From the NCBI RefSeq assembly GCF_019049325.1, contig NZ_JAGMUO010000120.1, positions 218 through 64,217 of the forward strand: a stretch of 64,000 nucleotides of DNA, in the 5' to 3' direction. This DNA comes from Streptomyces sp. AC512_CC834 (GTDB lineage: Bacteria; Actinomycetota; Actinomycetes; Streptomycetales; Streptomycetaceae). The position numbers were made by a program, and so were the translations under genes. The number at the start of each line of letters is the position of its first letter. Position 1 is the stretch's first letter. This document shows positions 16,750-24,200 of the stretch, piece by piece. Below the pieces are notes generated by a model. The model ran no database searches. It saw only the letters and a list, made by a program, of their open reading frames with translations, and was not told the DNA's origin.

Positions 16750-17310
16750 GTGCTGATCACCCACGACACCCGGTGCGCGCTCGACACCGTGGTGGATCTG
16801 GTGAACACCGTGCCGGAGGACGAAGCGGCTCCGGACGGGCTGGCGGACGTCGCGGCCCTCCAGGAATTCGTGGGAACGCACGACATCAGTGACGTCGGTG
16901 TGCTCTCGGAACCCGATCTCTCGGCGGTGCGCAGGATCCGCGGGCGGTTCGCGGCGGTCTTCGCCGCCCCCGACGCCCGGACCGCGGCGGGGTTGATCAA
17001 CGACCTGGTCGCGGCCGCCGGCACCACCCCCCGGCTCACCGACCACGACGGCTACGACTGGCACATCCACTACTTCGCGCCCGGCGCCTCCGTCGCGGAC
17101 CATCTGACCGCCGACTGCGGGATGGCCCTGGCGTTCTTCGTGGTCGCCGGGGAGCAGGAGCGGCTGCGGCGGTGCGAGGCCCCCGACTGCCGGCGCGCCT
17201 TCGTCGACCTCTCCCGCAACCGCTCGCGGCGGTACTGCGACAGCCGCACCTGCGGAAACCGCTTGCACGTGGCCGCCTACCGGGCCCGGCGCAAGGAGGC
17301 GGCGGGCTGA
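16750..17310 (+). CDS. CGNR zinc-finger, stress-response-type regulator
   Basis: A 186-residue protein with an N-terminal helical ABATE-like domain (about 1-130) and a C-terminal CGNR zinc finger: CEAPDCRRAFVDLSRN, then YCDSRTCGNR and a basic HVAAYRARR tail. Four cysteines are positioned to bind zinc and the basic tail to contact DNA. Family members are presumed transcription regulators that sense small molecules. Start is GTG 16750 with GAGCG upstream. About 280 bp separate it from ssgB, with no intervening gene. A second CGNR gene is present at 58.8 kb. Confidence 0.88.
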   Translation: MLITHDTRCALDTVVDLVNTVPEDEAAPDGLADVAALQEFVGTHDISDVGVLSEPDLSAVRRIRGRFAAVFAAPDARTAAGLINDLVAAAGTTPRLTDHDGYDWHIHYFAPGASVADHLTADCGMALAFFVVAGEQERLRRCEAPDCRRAFVDLSRNRSRRYCDSRTCGNRLHVAAYRARRKEAAG

Positions 17311-17405
17311 CGCCGCCCTCCGGACCGGCACGAGTGAGCTGCCTGTCGGCTGCCTTGATGGCGACGCGGCCCCCGGCGGATGGCGCCGGGGAGCGCGGGT
17401 ACGGC

Positions 17406-17585
17406 TCACAGCAACAGCAGATCGTGCAACGAAGCCATGAGCAGCAGACACCCGATCACCGCAAGGAAGATCATGAGCGGTGGCTGGGAAAGGGCGAAGA
17501 GGCAGCCGCGTGGTTCGTCCTGCACCCGCGCGGTTTCGCTCTGTCTCGTGTCCAACTGGGTATCCAGTTGAGTGGTGTCCGGCAT
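17406..17585 (-). CDS. small membrane protein, 59 aa
   Basis: A short ORF below usual length cut-offs. It begins MPDTTQLDTQL with a polar, glutamine/threonine-rich N-terminus of about 27 residues, then CLFALSQPPLMIF and a strongly hydrophobic helix (residues 37-59) that ends at the stop. The amphipathic start plus a single C-terminal helix looks like a genuine tail-anchored miniprotein, not noise. The ribosome site is weak (GGCGAG close to the ATG). It lies convergent with the CGNR gene. Function unknown; conservation in relatives would settle it. Confidence 0.6.
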   Translation of the reverse strand: MPDTTQLDTQLDTRQSETARVQDEPRGCLFALSQPPLMIFLAVIGCLLLMASLHDLLLL

Positions 17586-17729
17586 CTCGCCGCGATCATG
17601 ACTCAGCGGACCGGGTCTACGCGATCAACACGCCCGTAAAGACCGGGAGTTCGTTGAATGTCGCAATGTCCGGTCGGATCGTGATCATTCCGGAGCACGC
17701 TCTGTCGGCCTGGGACCGCTGTGTCGTTT

Positions 17730-17785
17730 CACTCCACCTCGGCGACTCCACATCCGCGACTCCACCTCAGTGACTCCACCTCAGC
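17730..17785. repeat. four imperfect 14-bp tandem repeats
   Basis: Units of the form GACTCCACCTCAGC occur four times head to tail (17730-17743, 17744-17757, 17758-17771, 17772-17785), each differing at one to three positions. They end 12 bp short of the stop of the next minus-strand gene. The remaining sequence between 17586 and 17729 shows no gene. Confidence 0.85.
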
Positions 17786-17796
17786 GGCGGCGGCCG

Positions 17797-18258
17797 TCAT
17801 ATCCCGTGCTTCTTGAGGATGGCCTCGATGTCGCTGAAGTCGTCCTCACCACCCCGGGACGCCTTCGCCGGCCGGGACGGGGGCGCGGGCTCGGCGGCCG
17901 GGCGGGAGCCCGAGCCGAGGGAGGGCGCGGAGGCCCCGGGGGCCACCGCGTCACGCTGTGCCGCGGCCCGGGCAGCGGCCTTGCGCTCCTTGCGGGTGCC
18001 GCCGCGGCGGCGCTCCACGGCGCGGGTCGTCATGAAGAGCACCCAGGCCACGCCAAGGACCCCGAAGCCGGCCCAGGCCACCGGACTGAAGGCCGTGTCG
18101 GCCAGCCACTCGACGACTCCGGTCATCACCAGGCCGATCGGGACCAGCGAGTATGCGGCGATACGGGCGGCGGTGAGAAAACGCTTGCGGTACGCGGTGA
18201 CCGCCGCGATGCCCAGGCCCGCCGCGGACACCGCGGAGCAGACGGTCTCGGCAATCAT
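17797..18258 (-). CDS. small membrane protein with charged C-terminal tail
   Basis: A 153-residue protein starting at ATG 18258 with GGAGG eight bases upstream; longer starts lack such a site. Three hydrophobic helices occupy roughly residues 4-20, 32-52 and 58-78, followed by a basic region (RRRGGTRKERKAAARAAAQ), a disordered Pro/Ser/Ala linker and a conserved-looking acidic-to-basic end DDFSDIEAILKKHGI. The end motif looks like a protein-interaction peptide. No family name recognised. It stands alone, 27 bp from nothing upstream except the possible MITE. Confidence 0.75.
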   Translation of the reverse strand: MIAETVCSAVSAAGLGIAAVTAYRKRFLTAARIAAYSLVPIGLVMTGVVEWLADTAFSPVAWAGFGVLGVAWVLFMTTRAVERRRGGTRKERKAAARAAAQRDAVAPGASAPSLGSGSRPAAEPAPPSRPAKASRGGEDDFSDIEAILKKHGI

Positions 18259-18363
18259 CCGGTCCTCCAGGCTGGGCTCGGTCGGGCATGAGTACTTCGT
18301 CCCTTCCATCCTGCACCGCCGGGACGCCGTGAGGCTATGCCGGGGGGCCGAGATCAGGGAGAT

Positions 18364-18519
18364 CTAGGGGGCGTCGTGCGGATCAGGGCGGCTCCGGGCA
18401 ACGGTGCCGTGTGCCCGACCCGGGCGGGGGCGACGGCGACTCTCCCACGCCCGTACGGCAGTGGGGGCGTGCGTGCGGGGCGCTGCGACCGGCGGCAAGA
18501 TCCAAACGGCGCCCCCTAG
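18364..18519. mobile_element. possible 156-bp MITE-like inverted-repeat element
   Basis: Two 21-bp inverted repeats (18364-18384 and 18499-18519) match at 18 of 21 positions and enclose 114 bp of non-coding DNA. Each arm begins with CTAGGGGGCG. CTAG is very rare in Streptomyces DNA, and 4-bp YTAR-type targets are known for some IS families, so CTAG could be the duplicated target with 17-bp terminal repeats inside. No transposase is present. The whole stretch 18259-18624 holds no supported gene. A long-range RNA stem is the alternative. Confidence 0.4.
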
Positions 18520-18624
18520 GGGTCGGCTCTCAGGGTCGGTTCATCCCCGGGTGCCGTGCAGGGGGCCGTGAAGGGTGTACGACGCCGGTTGGGGCGCCGC
18601 TCTGTGGGCTGGGAGGATGAGGGT

Positions 18625-19149
18625 ATGAGTGACTCCTCCCCCGCCCGTTCCGCCGCGCCCGTCCTCGACGTCTGGTGCGAGCTCCAGTGCCCGGACTGCC
18701 ACAGCGCCCTGGACGATCTCCGTGCCCTGCGCGCCCGGTACGGGGACCGCCTGGAGGTGCGGCTGCGGCACTTCCCGCTGGAGAAGCACAAGCACGCCTT
18801 CGCCGCCGCGCAGGCCGCCGAGGAGGCCGTCGCCCAGGGCCGGGGCTGGCCGTACGCCGAGGCCGTCCTGGACCGGGTCGCGGAGCTGGACCGTGCGGGA
18901 GAGCCCCTCCTGGTGGAGGTGGCCCGGGAACTTGGGCTGGACTCGGAGGAGTTCGACACGGCACTCATCGACGGCCGGCACATCCTGATCGTCGACGCCG
19001 ACCAGGCCGAGGGCAAGGCGATCGGCGTGACCGGCACCCCCACGTACGTGATCGGCGGCGAGCGCCTCGACGGCGGCAAGAGTCAGGAAGGGCTGCGCGA
19101 GCGCATCGAGGAGATCGCGGACCGGCTACTGGCCGAGCAGCGGGACTGA
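18625..19149 (+). CDS. DsbA-family thioredoxin-fold oxidoreductase
   Basis: A 174-residue DsbA/FrnE-like protein. The redox motif CPDC lies in WCELQCPDCHSAL near residue 24, followed by the inserted helical domain and the cis-proline segment VTGTPTYVIGG near residue 136. No signal peptide is visible, so it probably acts in the cytoplasm as a disulfide or glutathione/mycothiol-linked oxidoreductase. ATG 18625 has GGGAGG upstream. No partner gene is adjacent. Assignment to the DsbA superfamily is firm, the substrate is unknown. Confidence 0.9.
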   Translation: MSDSSPARSAAPVLDVWCELQCPDCHSALDDLRALRARYGDRLEVRLRHFPLEKHKHAFAAAQAAEEAVAQGRGWPYAEAVLDRVAELDRAGEPLLVEVARELGLDSEEFDTALIDGRHILIVDADQAEGKAIGVTGTPTYVIGGERLDGGKSQEGLRERIEEIADRLLAEQRD

Positions 19150-19253
19150 GGACTGGAACCGGCCGCCGGTCCCGGCCGGGGCACGGCCCCGGTCCCGGCC
19201 GCGCGCCCGCCGCTACCGAACATGTGACCAGGCGGCCCGTAGGGACACAAGGG

Positions 19254-19285
19254 CACAGGGGCACAGGGGCACAGGGGCACAGGGG
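19254..19285. repeat. four perfect 8-bp tandem repeats
   Basis: CACAGGGG repeated four times exactly, in the 150-bp gap between the converging DsbA-like and double-GNAT genes. A microsatellite likely to vary by slippage. Confidence 0.9.
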
Positions 19286-19300
19286 CGAGTCGGGCCCGCG

Positions 19301-20143
19301 TCAAAGCAGCGGCTTGTAGTACGTGTACCGCGTGGTTTCGTAGCCGAGTGACTCGTAGAGCCGCTCGGCCGCGGTGTTCCCCGCGAAGACGTTGAGGCCG
19401 ATCTGTGCGCGGCCGGCGGTGATCGCCTGGGCCTCGGCCACCAGCATCAAGGTGCGGCCGTGGCCCCGGCCGCGGTGGGCCGCGTCGGCCTCGACGTCGA
19501 AGACGTAGGCCCCGTCCTCCCGCAGCGCCAGCCACAGGACGCCGACCCGCTCGCCCTCGTGCTCCAGCACGCTGAACAGCATGTCCTCGGTGTCCAGCCC
19601 CTGGGGCAGCAGCGTCTCGTGATCGCGGCGAGCCTTCGCGTACGCCTCGGTCTCGGACACGCCCCGCTCCATCCAGGTGCGGGCGTACTGCTCCGACTCG
19701 TGCGCATGCCAGGCGGCGAAGTCCTCCGGGGTCATGGGCCGTGCGCGGCTGCCCGGGGGCAGGGCGGGCGGGGTGGCGCCGAGCGGCTTGGTCATGCCGC
19801 GGTTGCGCAGGACGTAGCCGAGCGCCTGCGCGAGCCGTACGCCTGCCTCGGCATCGCCGGGGGCGCCGAGGACGCCGGGGACGCTCGTCTCGATCTGCCG
19901 GCAGCCCCAGCCGCGCGCGACCTCCTCGGCGGCGAGCGCGGCCACCGTGCCCCGGCCGCGCCGGCGGTCCGGCTCGTCGACGCGCAGTTCGCGGATCACG
20001 GCCACCGAGTCGCCGAGGGCGGGCGAGGTGGCGAGGTGCAGCACGCCGACGGGCCGGCTGTTCACGCACACCTGGTAGTGGCGCGAGCGCGTCCCGTCGG
20101 CGGTGCGCTGGAGCGGCTCGGTCGGCCGCAGGGTCGTGGTCAT
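19301..20143 (-). CDS. tandem-GNAT N-acetyltransferase
   Basis: A 280-residue protein with two GNAT-like halves. The N-terminal half (about 20-110) has RRRGRGTVAALAAEE, a Q/RxxGxG/A-type acetyl-CoA loop; the C-terminal half (about 130-280) has HRGRGHGRTLML and NTAAERLYESLGYETT, the classic motif A and B. The C-terminal half is the better-preserved acetyltransferase, and the first half may be structural. Start ATG 20143 follows a GTG at 20146. Substrate unknown. It is the last gene of a minus-strand run with the pab pair, 51 bp downstream of pabC. Confidence 0.88.
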   Translation of the reverse strand: MTTTLRPTEPLQRTADGTRSRHYQVCVNSRPVGVLHLATSPALGDSVAVIRELRVDEPDRRRGRGTVAALAAEEVARGWGCRQIETSVPGVLGAPGDAEAGVRLAQALGYVLRNRGMTKPLGATPPALPPGSRARPMTPEDFAAWHAHESEQYARTWMERGVSETEAYAKARRDHETLLPQGLDTEDMLFSVLEHEGERVGVLWLALREDGAYVFDVEADAAHRGRGHGRTLMLVAEAQAITAGRAQIGLNVFAGNTAAERLYESLGYETTRYTYYKPLL

Positions 20144-20194
20144 CACGGCAGTTCTACCCAGCGCGGGCGAGAACGGCAGCCGAATATCGGCGGG

Positions 20195-21016
20195 TTACGG
20201 GTCCAGGTCGTCCCCGGACCGCTCCTCGAAGATCCGCATGGCCTTGGCGGTCACCGGTCCCGGGGCGCCCGGCAGTTCACGGTCGTCGACGCGGTGCACG
20301 GCCTGCACGTCCCGCAGCGTGGAGGTCAGGAACACCTCGTCGGCGCGGTCCAGGACGTCCAGCGGGAGGTCGCTCTCGCGGGCTCCGGTCCACTCGGCGG
20401 CCAGCGCGCGGGTGATCCCGGCGAGGCAGCCGGAGGCGAGGGGCGGGGTGTGGATCTCGCCGTCGAGGACGACGAAGACGTTCGACCCGGTGCCCTCGCA
20501 CAGGTGCCCGACTGTGTTGCCGAACAGCGCCTCCGAGGCGCCCCGTTCGCGGGCGCGGGCCAGGGCGACGACGTTCTCGGCGTAGGAGGTGGTCTTCAGG
20601 CCGGTGAGCGCGCCGCGCTCGTTACGGGTCCACGGCACGGTGATCACGGCGGTGGAGTCGGCGCGCCGGCCGGTCTCGCCGAGGGCGACGACGAGAGTCG
20701 GGCCGTGCTCGCCGCGGTCGGAACCGAGGGGGCCGTGGCCGCCGGTGTAGGTGAGGCGCAGCCGGCCGAGCGGCACCGGGTTGGCGTCGATGACGGCGGC
20801 GCAGGCGCGGCGGACCTCGTCGAGGTCGGGGTCGGGCAGGCCCAGGCCGCGGGCCGAGCGGGTCAGCCGGTCCAGGTGCCGGGTCAGCGCGAACGGCCTG
20901 CCGTCCACCGTTTTCACGGTCTCGAAGATGCCGTCGCCCACGGTCAGCCCGTGGTCGAGGACGGAGACGCGGGCGGATTCGATGTCCGTGAGCCCACCGT
21001 CGAGCCAGATCTTCAC
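20195..21016 (-). CDS. pabC: class IV aminotransferase, aminodeoxychorismate lyase-like
   Basis: A 273-residue fold-type IV PLP enzyme. The PLP lysine is in GLKTTSYAENV, and EGTGSNVFVV plus the cofactor phosphate loop LAGITR are typical of PabC/branched-chain aminotransferase relatives. Because the pabB-like gene is immediately upstream (25 bp between them), the likely role is conversion of 4-amino-4-deoxychorismate to p-aminobenzoate and pyruvate for folate. D-amino-acid or branched-chain transaminase activity cannot be excluded by sequence alone. Confidence 0.82.
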   Translation of the reverse strand: MKIWLDGGLTDIESARVSVLDHGLTVGDGIFETVKTVDGRPFALTRHLDRLTRSARGLGLPDPDLDEVRRACAAVIDANPVPLGRLRLTYTGGHGPLGSDRGEHGPTLVVALGETGRRADSTAVITVPWTRNERGALTGLKTTSYAENVVALARARERGASEALFGNTVGHLCEGTGSNVFVVLDGEIHTPPLASGCLAGITRALAAEWTGARESDLPLDVLDRADEVFLTSTLRDVQAVHRVDDRELPGAPGPVTAKAMRIFEERSGDDLDP

Positions 21017-21041
21017 GTCGTCAGCGCCTCTCCAGTTCCGT

Positions 21042-22082
21042 TCACCTCGTACGCCCCGACGCTACCGCGAGCAGCCGGGACGCCTTCAGTTCGGTCTCCC
21101 GCCACTCGCCCTCCGGGTCGGAGCCCCAGGTGATGCCGGCGCCGGTGCCGAAGCGCAGCCGCCCGGCGGCCCCGTCGACGGCCCGGTCGATCCAGAAGGT
21201 GCGGATGCCGACGGCCAGCTCGCCGGTGCCCCGGTCGGCGTCGACCCAGCCGACACCGCCGCAGTAGGGGCCCCGCGGGGCGGTCTCCAGCGCGTCGATG
21301 ATCCGCAGGGCGCTGGACTTGGGCGCGCCGGTGACGGAGCCGGGCGGGAAGGCCGCGTCGAGCAGTTCCGGCCAGCCGGTGCCCGCGCGCAGTTCGCCGC
21401 GTACCGCGGAGACCAGGTGGACGAGGCCCGGGTGCTTCTCGACGGCGCACAGGTCGGGCACGGTCACGCTGCCCGTGGCGCAGACCCGCCCGAGGTCGTT
21501 GCGGACCAGGTCCACGATCATCACGTTCTCGGCGTAGTCCTTCTCCAGGAGGTCGGCCTCGGTCCGTCCGGTCCCCTTGATCGGGCCGGACTCGACGGTC
21601 CGGCCGTCCCGGCGCAGGAACAGCTCGGGCGACGCGGTGGCGATCTCGACGCCGTGCCCCGGCAGCCGGATCGTGCCGGCGTACGGCGCCGGGTTGCCGC
21701 GGGCCAGCAGGGCGGTGAGCGCGTCCACGTCCACGTCTGCGTCGGGGGCGACGGGCGCCGAGAGCACCCGGCAGAGGTTGGCCTGGTAGACCTCGCCGGC
21801 GGCTATGTGCTCGCGGATGCGCCGTACGCCGGTCGTGTACGCGGTGTGTTCCAGGGAGGACGCCCAGTCATCGACGGCGGGGCCCCGCCACCTTCCCGGC
21901 GTGGGCGCGGGCACCGGCTCCGTGCGTACGTCCGCGAAGCGTGCGCAGGTCAGACGGCCCTCGAAGTCGGCGCCGACCGCCCAGAAACCCTCGGAGTCCA
22001 GGGCCGCGGGATCGCTCGTGACGTCGAGGAGACCGGTGGCGAGACGGTCGCCGAAGCGGGCGAGGGGAGGCAGGTCGAGCAC
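21042..22082 (-). CDS. pabB: chorismate-binding aminodeoxychorismate synthase component I
   Basis: A 346-residue chorismate-utilising enzyme of the anthranilate/ADC synthase family. The motif PIKGT, with the lysine characteristic of PabB where TrpE has PIAGT, lies near residue 190. Further signatures are GEVYQANLCR, IVDLVRNDLGRV and FPPGSVTGAPK. It lacks the N-terminal part seen in longer TrpE proteins and would need a glutamine amidotransferase partner from elsewhere or use ammonia. The start is GTG 22082. It is translated just ahead of the pabC-like gene, which supports p-aminobenzoate synthesis. Confidence 0.88.
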   Translation of the reverse strand: MLDLPPLARFGDRLATGLLDVTSDPAALDSEGFWAVGADFEGRLTCARFADVRTEPVPAPTPGRWRGPAVDDWASSLEHTAYTTGVRRIREHIAAGEVYQANLCRVLSAPVAPDADVDVDALTALLARGNPAPYAGTIRLPGHGVEIATASPELFLRRDGRTVESGPIKGTGRTEADLLEKDYAENVMIVDLVRNDLGRVCATGSVTVPDLCAVEKHPGLVHLVSAVRGELRAGTGWPELLDAAFPPGSVTGAPKSSALRIIDALETAPRGPYCGGVGWVDADRGTGELAVGIRTFWIDRAVDGAAGRLRFGTGAGITWGSDPEGEWRETELKASRLLAVASGRTR

Positions 22083-22190
22083 GTGACCGAGTCTAGGCCG
22101 GTGTCCCCGGGGTGGCCCGAACGTGTCCTTCCGGGTGCCCTGACCAGGTTCGCGGGCGCACGCACCGCAGCACGCTGCACAAACGGGTTT

Positions 22191-22218
22191 TTGTGCTGGC
22201 CCCGGAATCCGCTAGAGT
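22191..22218 (+). promoter_or_regulatory. promoter of tRNA cluster
   Basis: TTGTGC and TAGAGT hexamers separated by 16 bp, 41 bp before the tRNA-Gly 5' end. A good match to the principal-sigma consensus of Streptomyces stable-RNA promoters. Confidence 0.65.
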
Positions 22219-22259
22219 TCATCACGTCGCCGGGCCGCGCGAGCGGGCCGCATCGACAG

Positions 22260-22332
22260 GCGGACGTAGCTCAGTTGGTAGAGCGCAACCTTGCCAAGGT
22301 TGAGGTCGCGAGTTCGAACCTCGTCGTCCGCT
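22260..22332 (+). tRNA. tRNA-Gly (GCC)
   Basis: A 73-nt cloverleaf with acceptor GCGGACG / CGTCCGC, anticodon stem CAACC / GGTTG and loop TTGCCAA giving GCC. First gene of the five-tRNA cluster. Confidence 0.97.
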
Positions 22333-22370
22333 CGCGGGAACAGAGGGCCTCCCGGGTCCTCTACACTCCT

Positions 22371-22441
22371 GGTGGAGTGGCCGAGAGGCGAGGCAACGGC
22401 CTGCAAAGCCGTCTACACGGGTTCAAATCCCGTCTCCACCT
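22371..22441 (+). tRNA. tRNA-Cys (GCA)
   Basis: A 71-nt cloverleaf with acceptor GGTGGAG / CTCCACC, anticodon GCA inside CTGCAAA, and T arm GGGTTCAAATCCC. Discriminator base U, as in tRNA-Cys. Confidence 0.97.
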
Positions 22442-22445
22442 CCAA

Positions 22446-22517
22446 GGACGATTAGCTCAGCGGGAGAGCGCTTCCCTGACACGGAAGAGGTCACTGGTTC
22501 AATCCCAGTATCGTCCA
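22446..22517 (+). tRNA. tRNA-Val (GAC), copy 1 of 3
   Basis: A 72-nt cloverleaf with acceptor GGACGAT / ATCGTCC and anticodon GAC in CTGACAC. It begins only 4 nt after tRNA-Cys, so the two are certainly processed from one transcript. Confidence 0.97.
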
Positions 22518-22553
22518 CTGATCCGCGAGGATCACTGATCCGTATGGATCTCC

Positions 22554-22625
22554 GCGCGATTAGCTCAGCGGGAGAGCGCTTCCCTGACACGGAAGAGGTC
22601 ACTGGTTCAATCCCAGTATCGCGCA
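22554..22625 (+). tRNA. tRNA-Val (GAC), copy 2 of 3
   Basis: Same body as the first copy, but the acceptor stem is GCGCGAT / ATCGCGC: the second-pair and fourth-pair changes are matched on both sides, so pairing is preserved. Anticodon GAC. Confidence 0.97.
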
Positions 22626-22663
22626 CGCTTCACTTGTTTCAGGCTGTACTCGCATCACTCCCA

Positions 22664-22735
22664 GGACGATTAGCTCAGCGGGAGAGCGCTTCCCTGACAC
22701 GGAAGAGGTCACTGGTTCAATCCCAGTATCGTCCA
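22664..22735 (+). tRNA. tRNA-Val (GAC), copy 3 of 3
   Basis: Identical over 72 nt to the copy at 22446-22517, with acceptor GGACGAT / ATCGTCC and anticodon GAC. Last tRNA before the cluster terminator. Confidence 0.97.
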
Positions 22736-22742
22736 CATCACC

Positions 22743-22779
22743 CGAAGCCCCCGGCCGTCTCGTACGGCCGGGGGCTTCG
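22743..22779 (+). terminator. terminator of tRNA cluster
   Basis: A perfect 16-bp stem CGAAGCCCCCGGCCGT and its complement around a 5-nt loop, starting 8 bp after the last tRNA. Lacks a T-run, as is usual in Streptomyces. Confidence 0.9.
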
Positions 22780-22819
22780 TCGTGTGCGGGCTCGTCCGGA
22801 CGAGCCCGCACACCGCGGA

Positions 22820-23107
22820 TCAGCTCGAGAAGAGCATGCGTCCGAAGCTCTTCTGACGGTGGTGGCCGTAGTGACCGTGGCCGCCGCCGTGCGGGGCGCC
22901 CCAGGCCGGAGCCTGAGCGGCCGGGTACGCCTGCGGCGCGGTGGGCGGCGCCGGCGGAGCGGGCTGGGACCACTGGTTCTCCAGGCGGGTCAGCGACTCC
23001 AGCTCGCCGTAGTCGAGAAAGATGCCGCGGCAGCCGCTGCACTGCTCGATCTGAACGCCGTTGCGGTTGTAGGTGTGCATCGGTGCGTGACACTTGGGGC
23101 ACTGCAT
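22820..23107 (-). CDS. TFIIB-type zinc-ribbon protein
   Basis: A 95-residue protein. The first 45 residues form a zinc ribbon with CPKC near residue 3 and CSGC near residue 23, followed by RGIFLDYGELESL, the signature of the zf-TFIIB family. The rest is a disordered Pro/Ala segment and a His/Gly-rich tail (GGGHGHYGHHRQK) that might bind metal. Such proteins are probable nucleic-acid or protein interaction factors of unknown role. It begins at ATG 23107 and lies tail-to-tail with the tRNA cluster. Confidence 0.88.
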   Translation of the reverse strand: MQCPKCHAPMHTYNRNGVQIEQCSGCRGIFLDYGELESLTRLENQWSQPAPPAPPTAPQAYPAAQAPAWGAPHGGGHGHYGHHRQKSFGRMLFSS

Positions 23108-23208
23108 GCTCGGCTCAACTCCTCGCCGGTCGGTCCTGCTTCGCGTATCGCCAGGACAGACTCTGTCCGGCCGCGGGTCGGTTGCACCCTACTTCGCGGA
23201 ACTTCGGC

Positions 23209-24150
23209 TCAACTACGGGGGGCGGAGGGCCGGACGGTGGCCATGCGCGCGCAGGCGTCGACCAGGGTCCGCTCCACCTCGTCCAGCGGCCGGTCCGCCC
23301 GGGCCGCCTTGGTGACGGCCCGGGCGGCGGTCTGCGCGGTGAGGGCGCGGGCCGGGACGTCCAGGGCGGGCCAGGGGTCGCCGTCGGCGGGGACGGCGGG
23401 ACCGCCGGACGCGCGGTAGGCGGTCAGGAAGCGGTGCCACTCGTCGGGCGGGAGGAGCCCGCAGGCGTACCAGGCCGCCGGGCGGGCCAGGTCCCAGGCC
23501 GGGACGCCGGTGCCGAGGTCGTCGACGTCGATGAGCAGCCAGGGCCCTTCGGGGGCGGGGTGGCGTATGAGCTGGCCGAGGTGGAGGTCGCCGTGGCAGA
23601 GGGTGGTCGTGTCCGGCATGGTGCCCTCGCCGCGCGCCCAGGCGGGGAGAGCGGCCCAGGCCGCGCGTACGGGTGCGGTGGCGGGGTGGTGAGGGGCGGT
23701 GTCCCGGAGGCGGGCGAGGGCCTGGGCCGCTTTGGCGGGGCCGCGCATGGCGGGTACGGCCGTGGGGGGCGTGGTGCGGTGGAGGCGGGCGAGCAGACTG
23801 GCCGCGGCCTCCCACGGCGCCGCGTCCGGATCCTCCGGGTCCACCGGGGCGCCGTAGGGCCAGTAGGTGACGAGCCGCCCGTGCAGAAGCACCGGGGCCG
23901 GGGCCAGCGGGGGCAGGAGTACGCCGGGGAGGCGGGCGGCGACGGTGACACGGCGGGACAGCCCGGCGGGGTCGGCGTCCGCCGCGTGGGCCTTGGCGAC
24001 GGTGCCCGCGTGCCGGACGACGGTGGCGTCCGGGCGGTCGGCGAGGGTGGCGGTGGCGGTGGCCGCGCCGCAGGGGCAGGCCGGGGTGCGGGCGTGGGCC
24101 GTTTCCCTGACGCGGGCCTTGAGGGCGGGGAGGAGGGCGTCCGTTGTCAC
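23209..24150 (-). CDS. APH-family (aminoglycoside phosphotransferase-like) kinase
   Basis: A 313-residue protein of the APH/choline kinase fold. The catalytic loop is CHGDLHLGQL near residue 185 and the metal-binding segment is LLIDVDDLGTG near residue 207; the N-lobe is unusually alanine-rich. Target could be a small molecule or antibiotic, and there is no evidence for resistance specifically. The codons for AYRASGGPAV near residue 250 match, in inverted orientation, repeated segments of the array just upstream of the gene. The start at 24150 lies 51 bp from the array. Confidence 0.85.
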   Translation of the reverse strand: MTTDALLPALKARVRETAHARTPACPCGAATATATLADRPDATVVRHAGTVAKAHAADADPAGLSRRVTVAARLPGVLLPPLAPAPVLLHGRLVTYWPYGAPVDPEDPDAAPWEAAASLLARLHRTTPPTAVPAMRGPAKAAQALARLRDTAPHHPATAPVRAAWAALPAWARGEGTMPDTTTLCHGDLHLGQLIRHPAPEGPWLLIDVDDLGTGVPAWDLARPAAWYACGLLPPDEWHRFLTAYRASGGPAVPADGDPWPALDVPARALTAQTAARAVTKAARADRPLDEVERTLVDACARMATVRPSAPRS

Positions 24151-24200
24151 GAGGGTGAGGGTACGCAGGGGCTGCGCGACAGCCGCCCTCGCCGCCGTCC

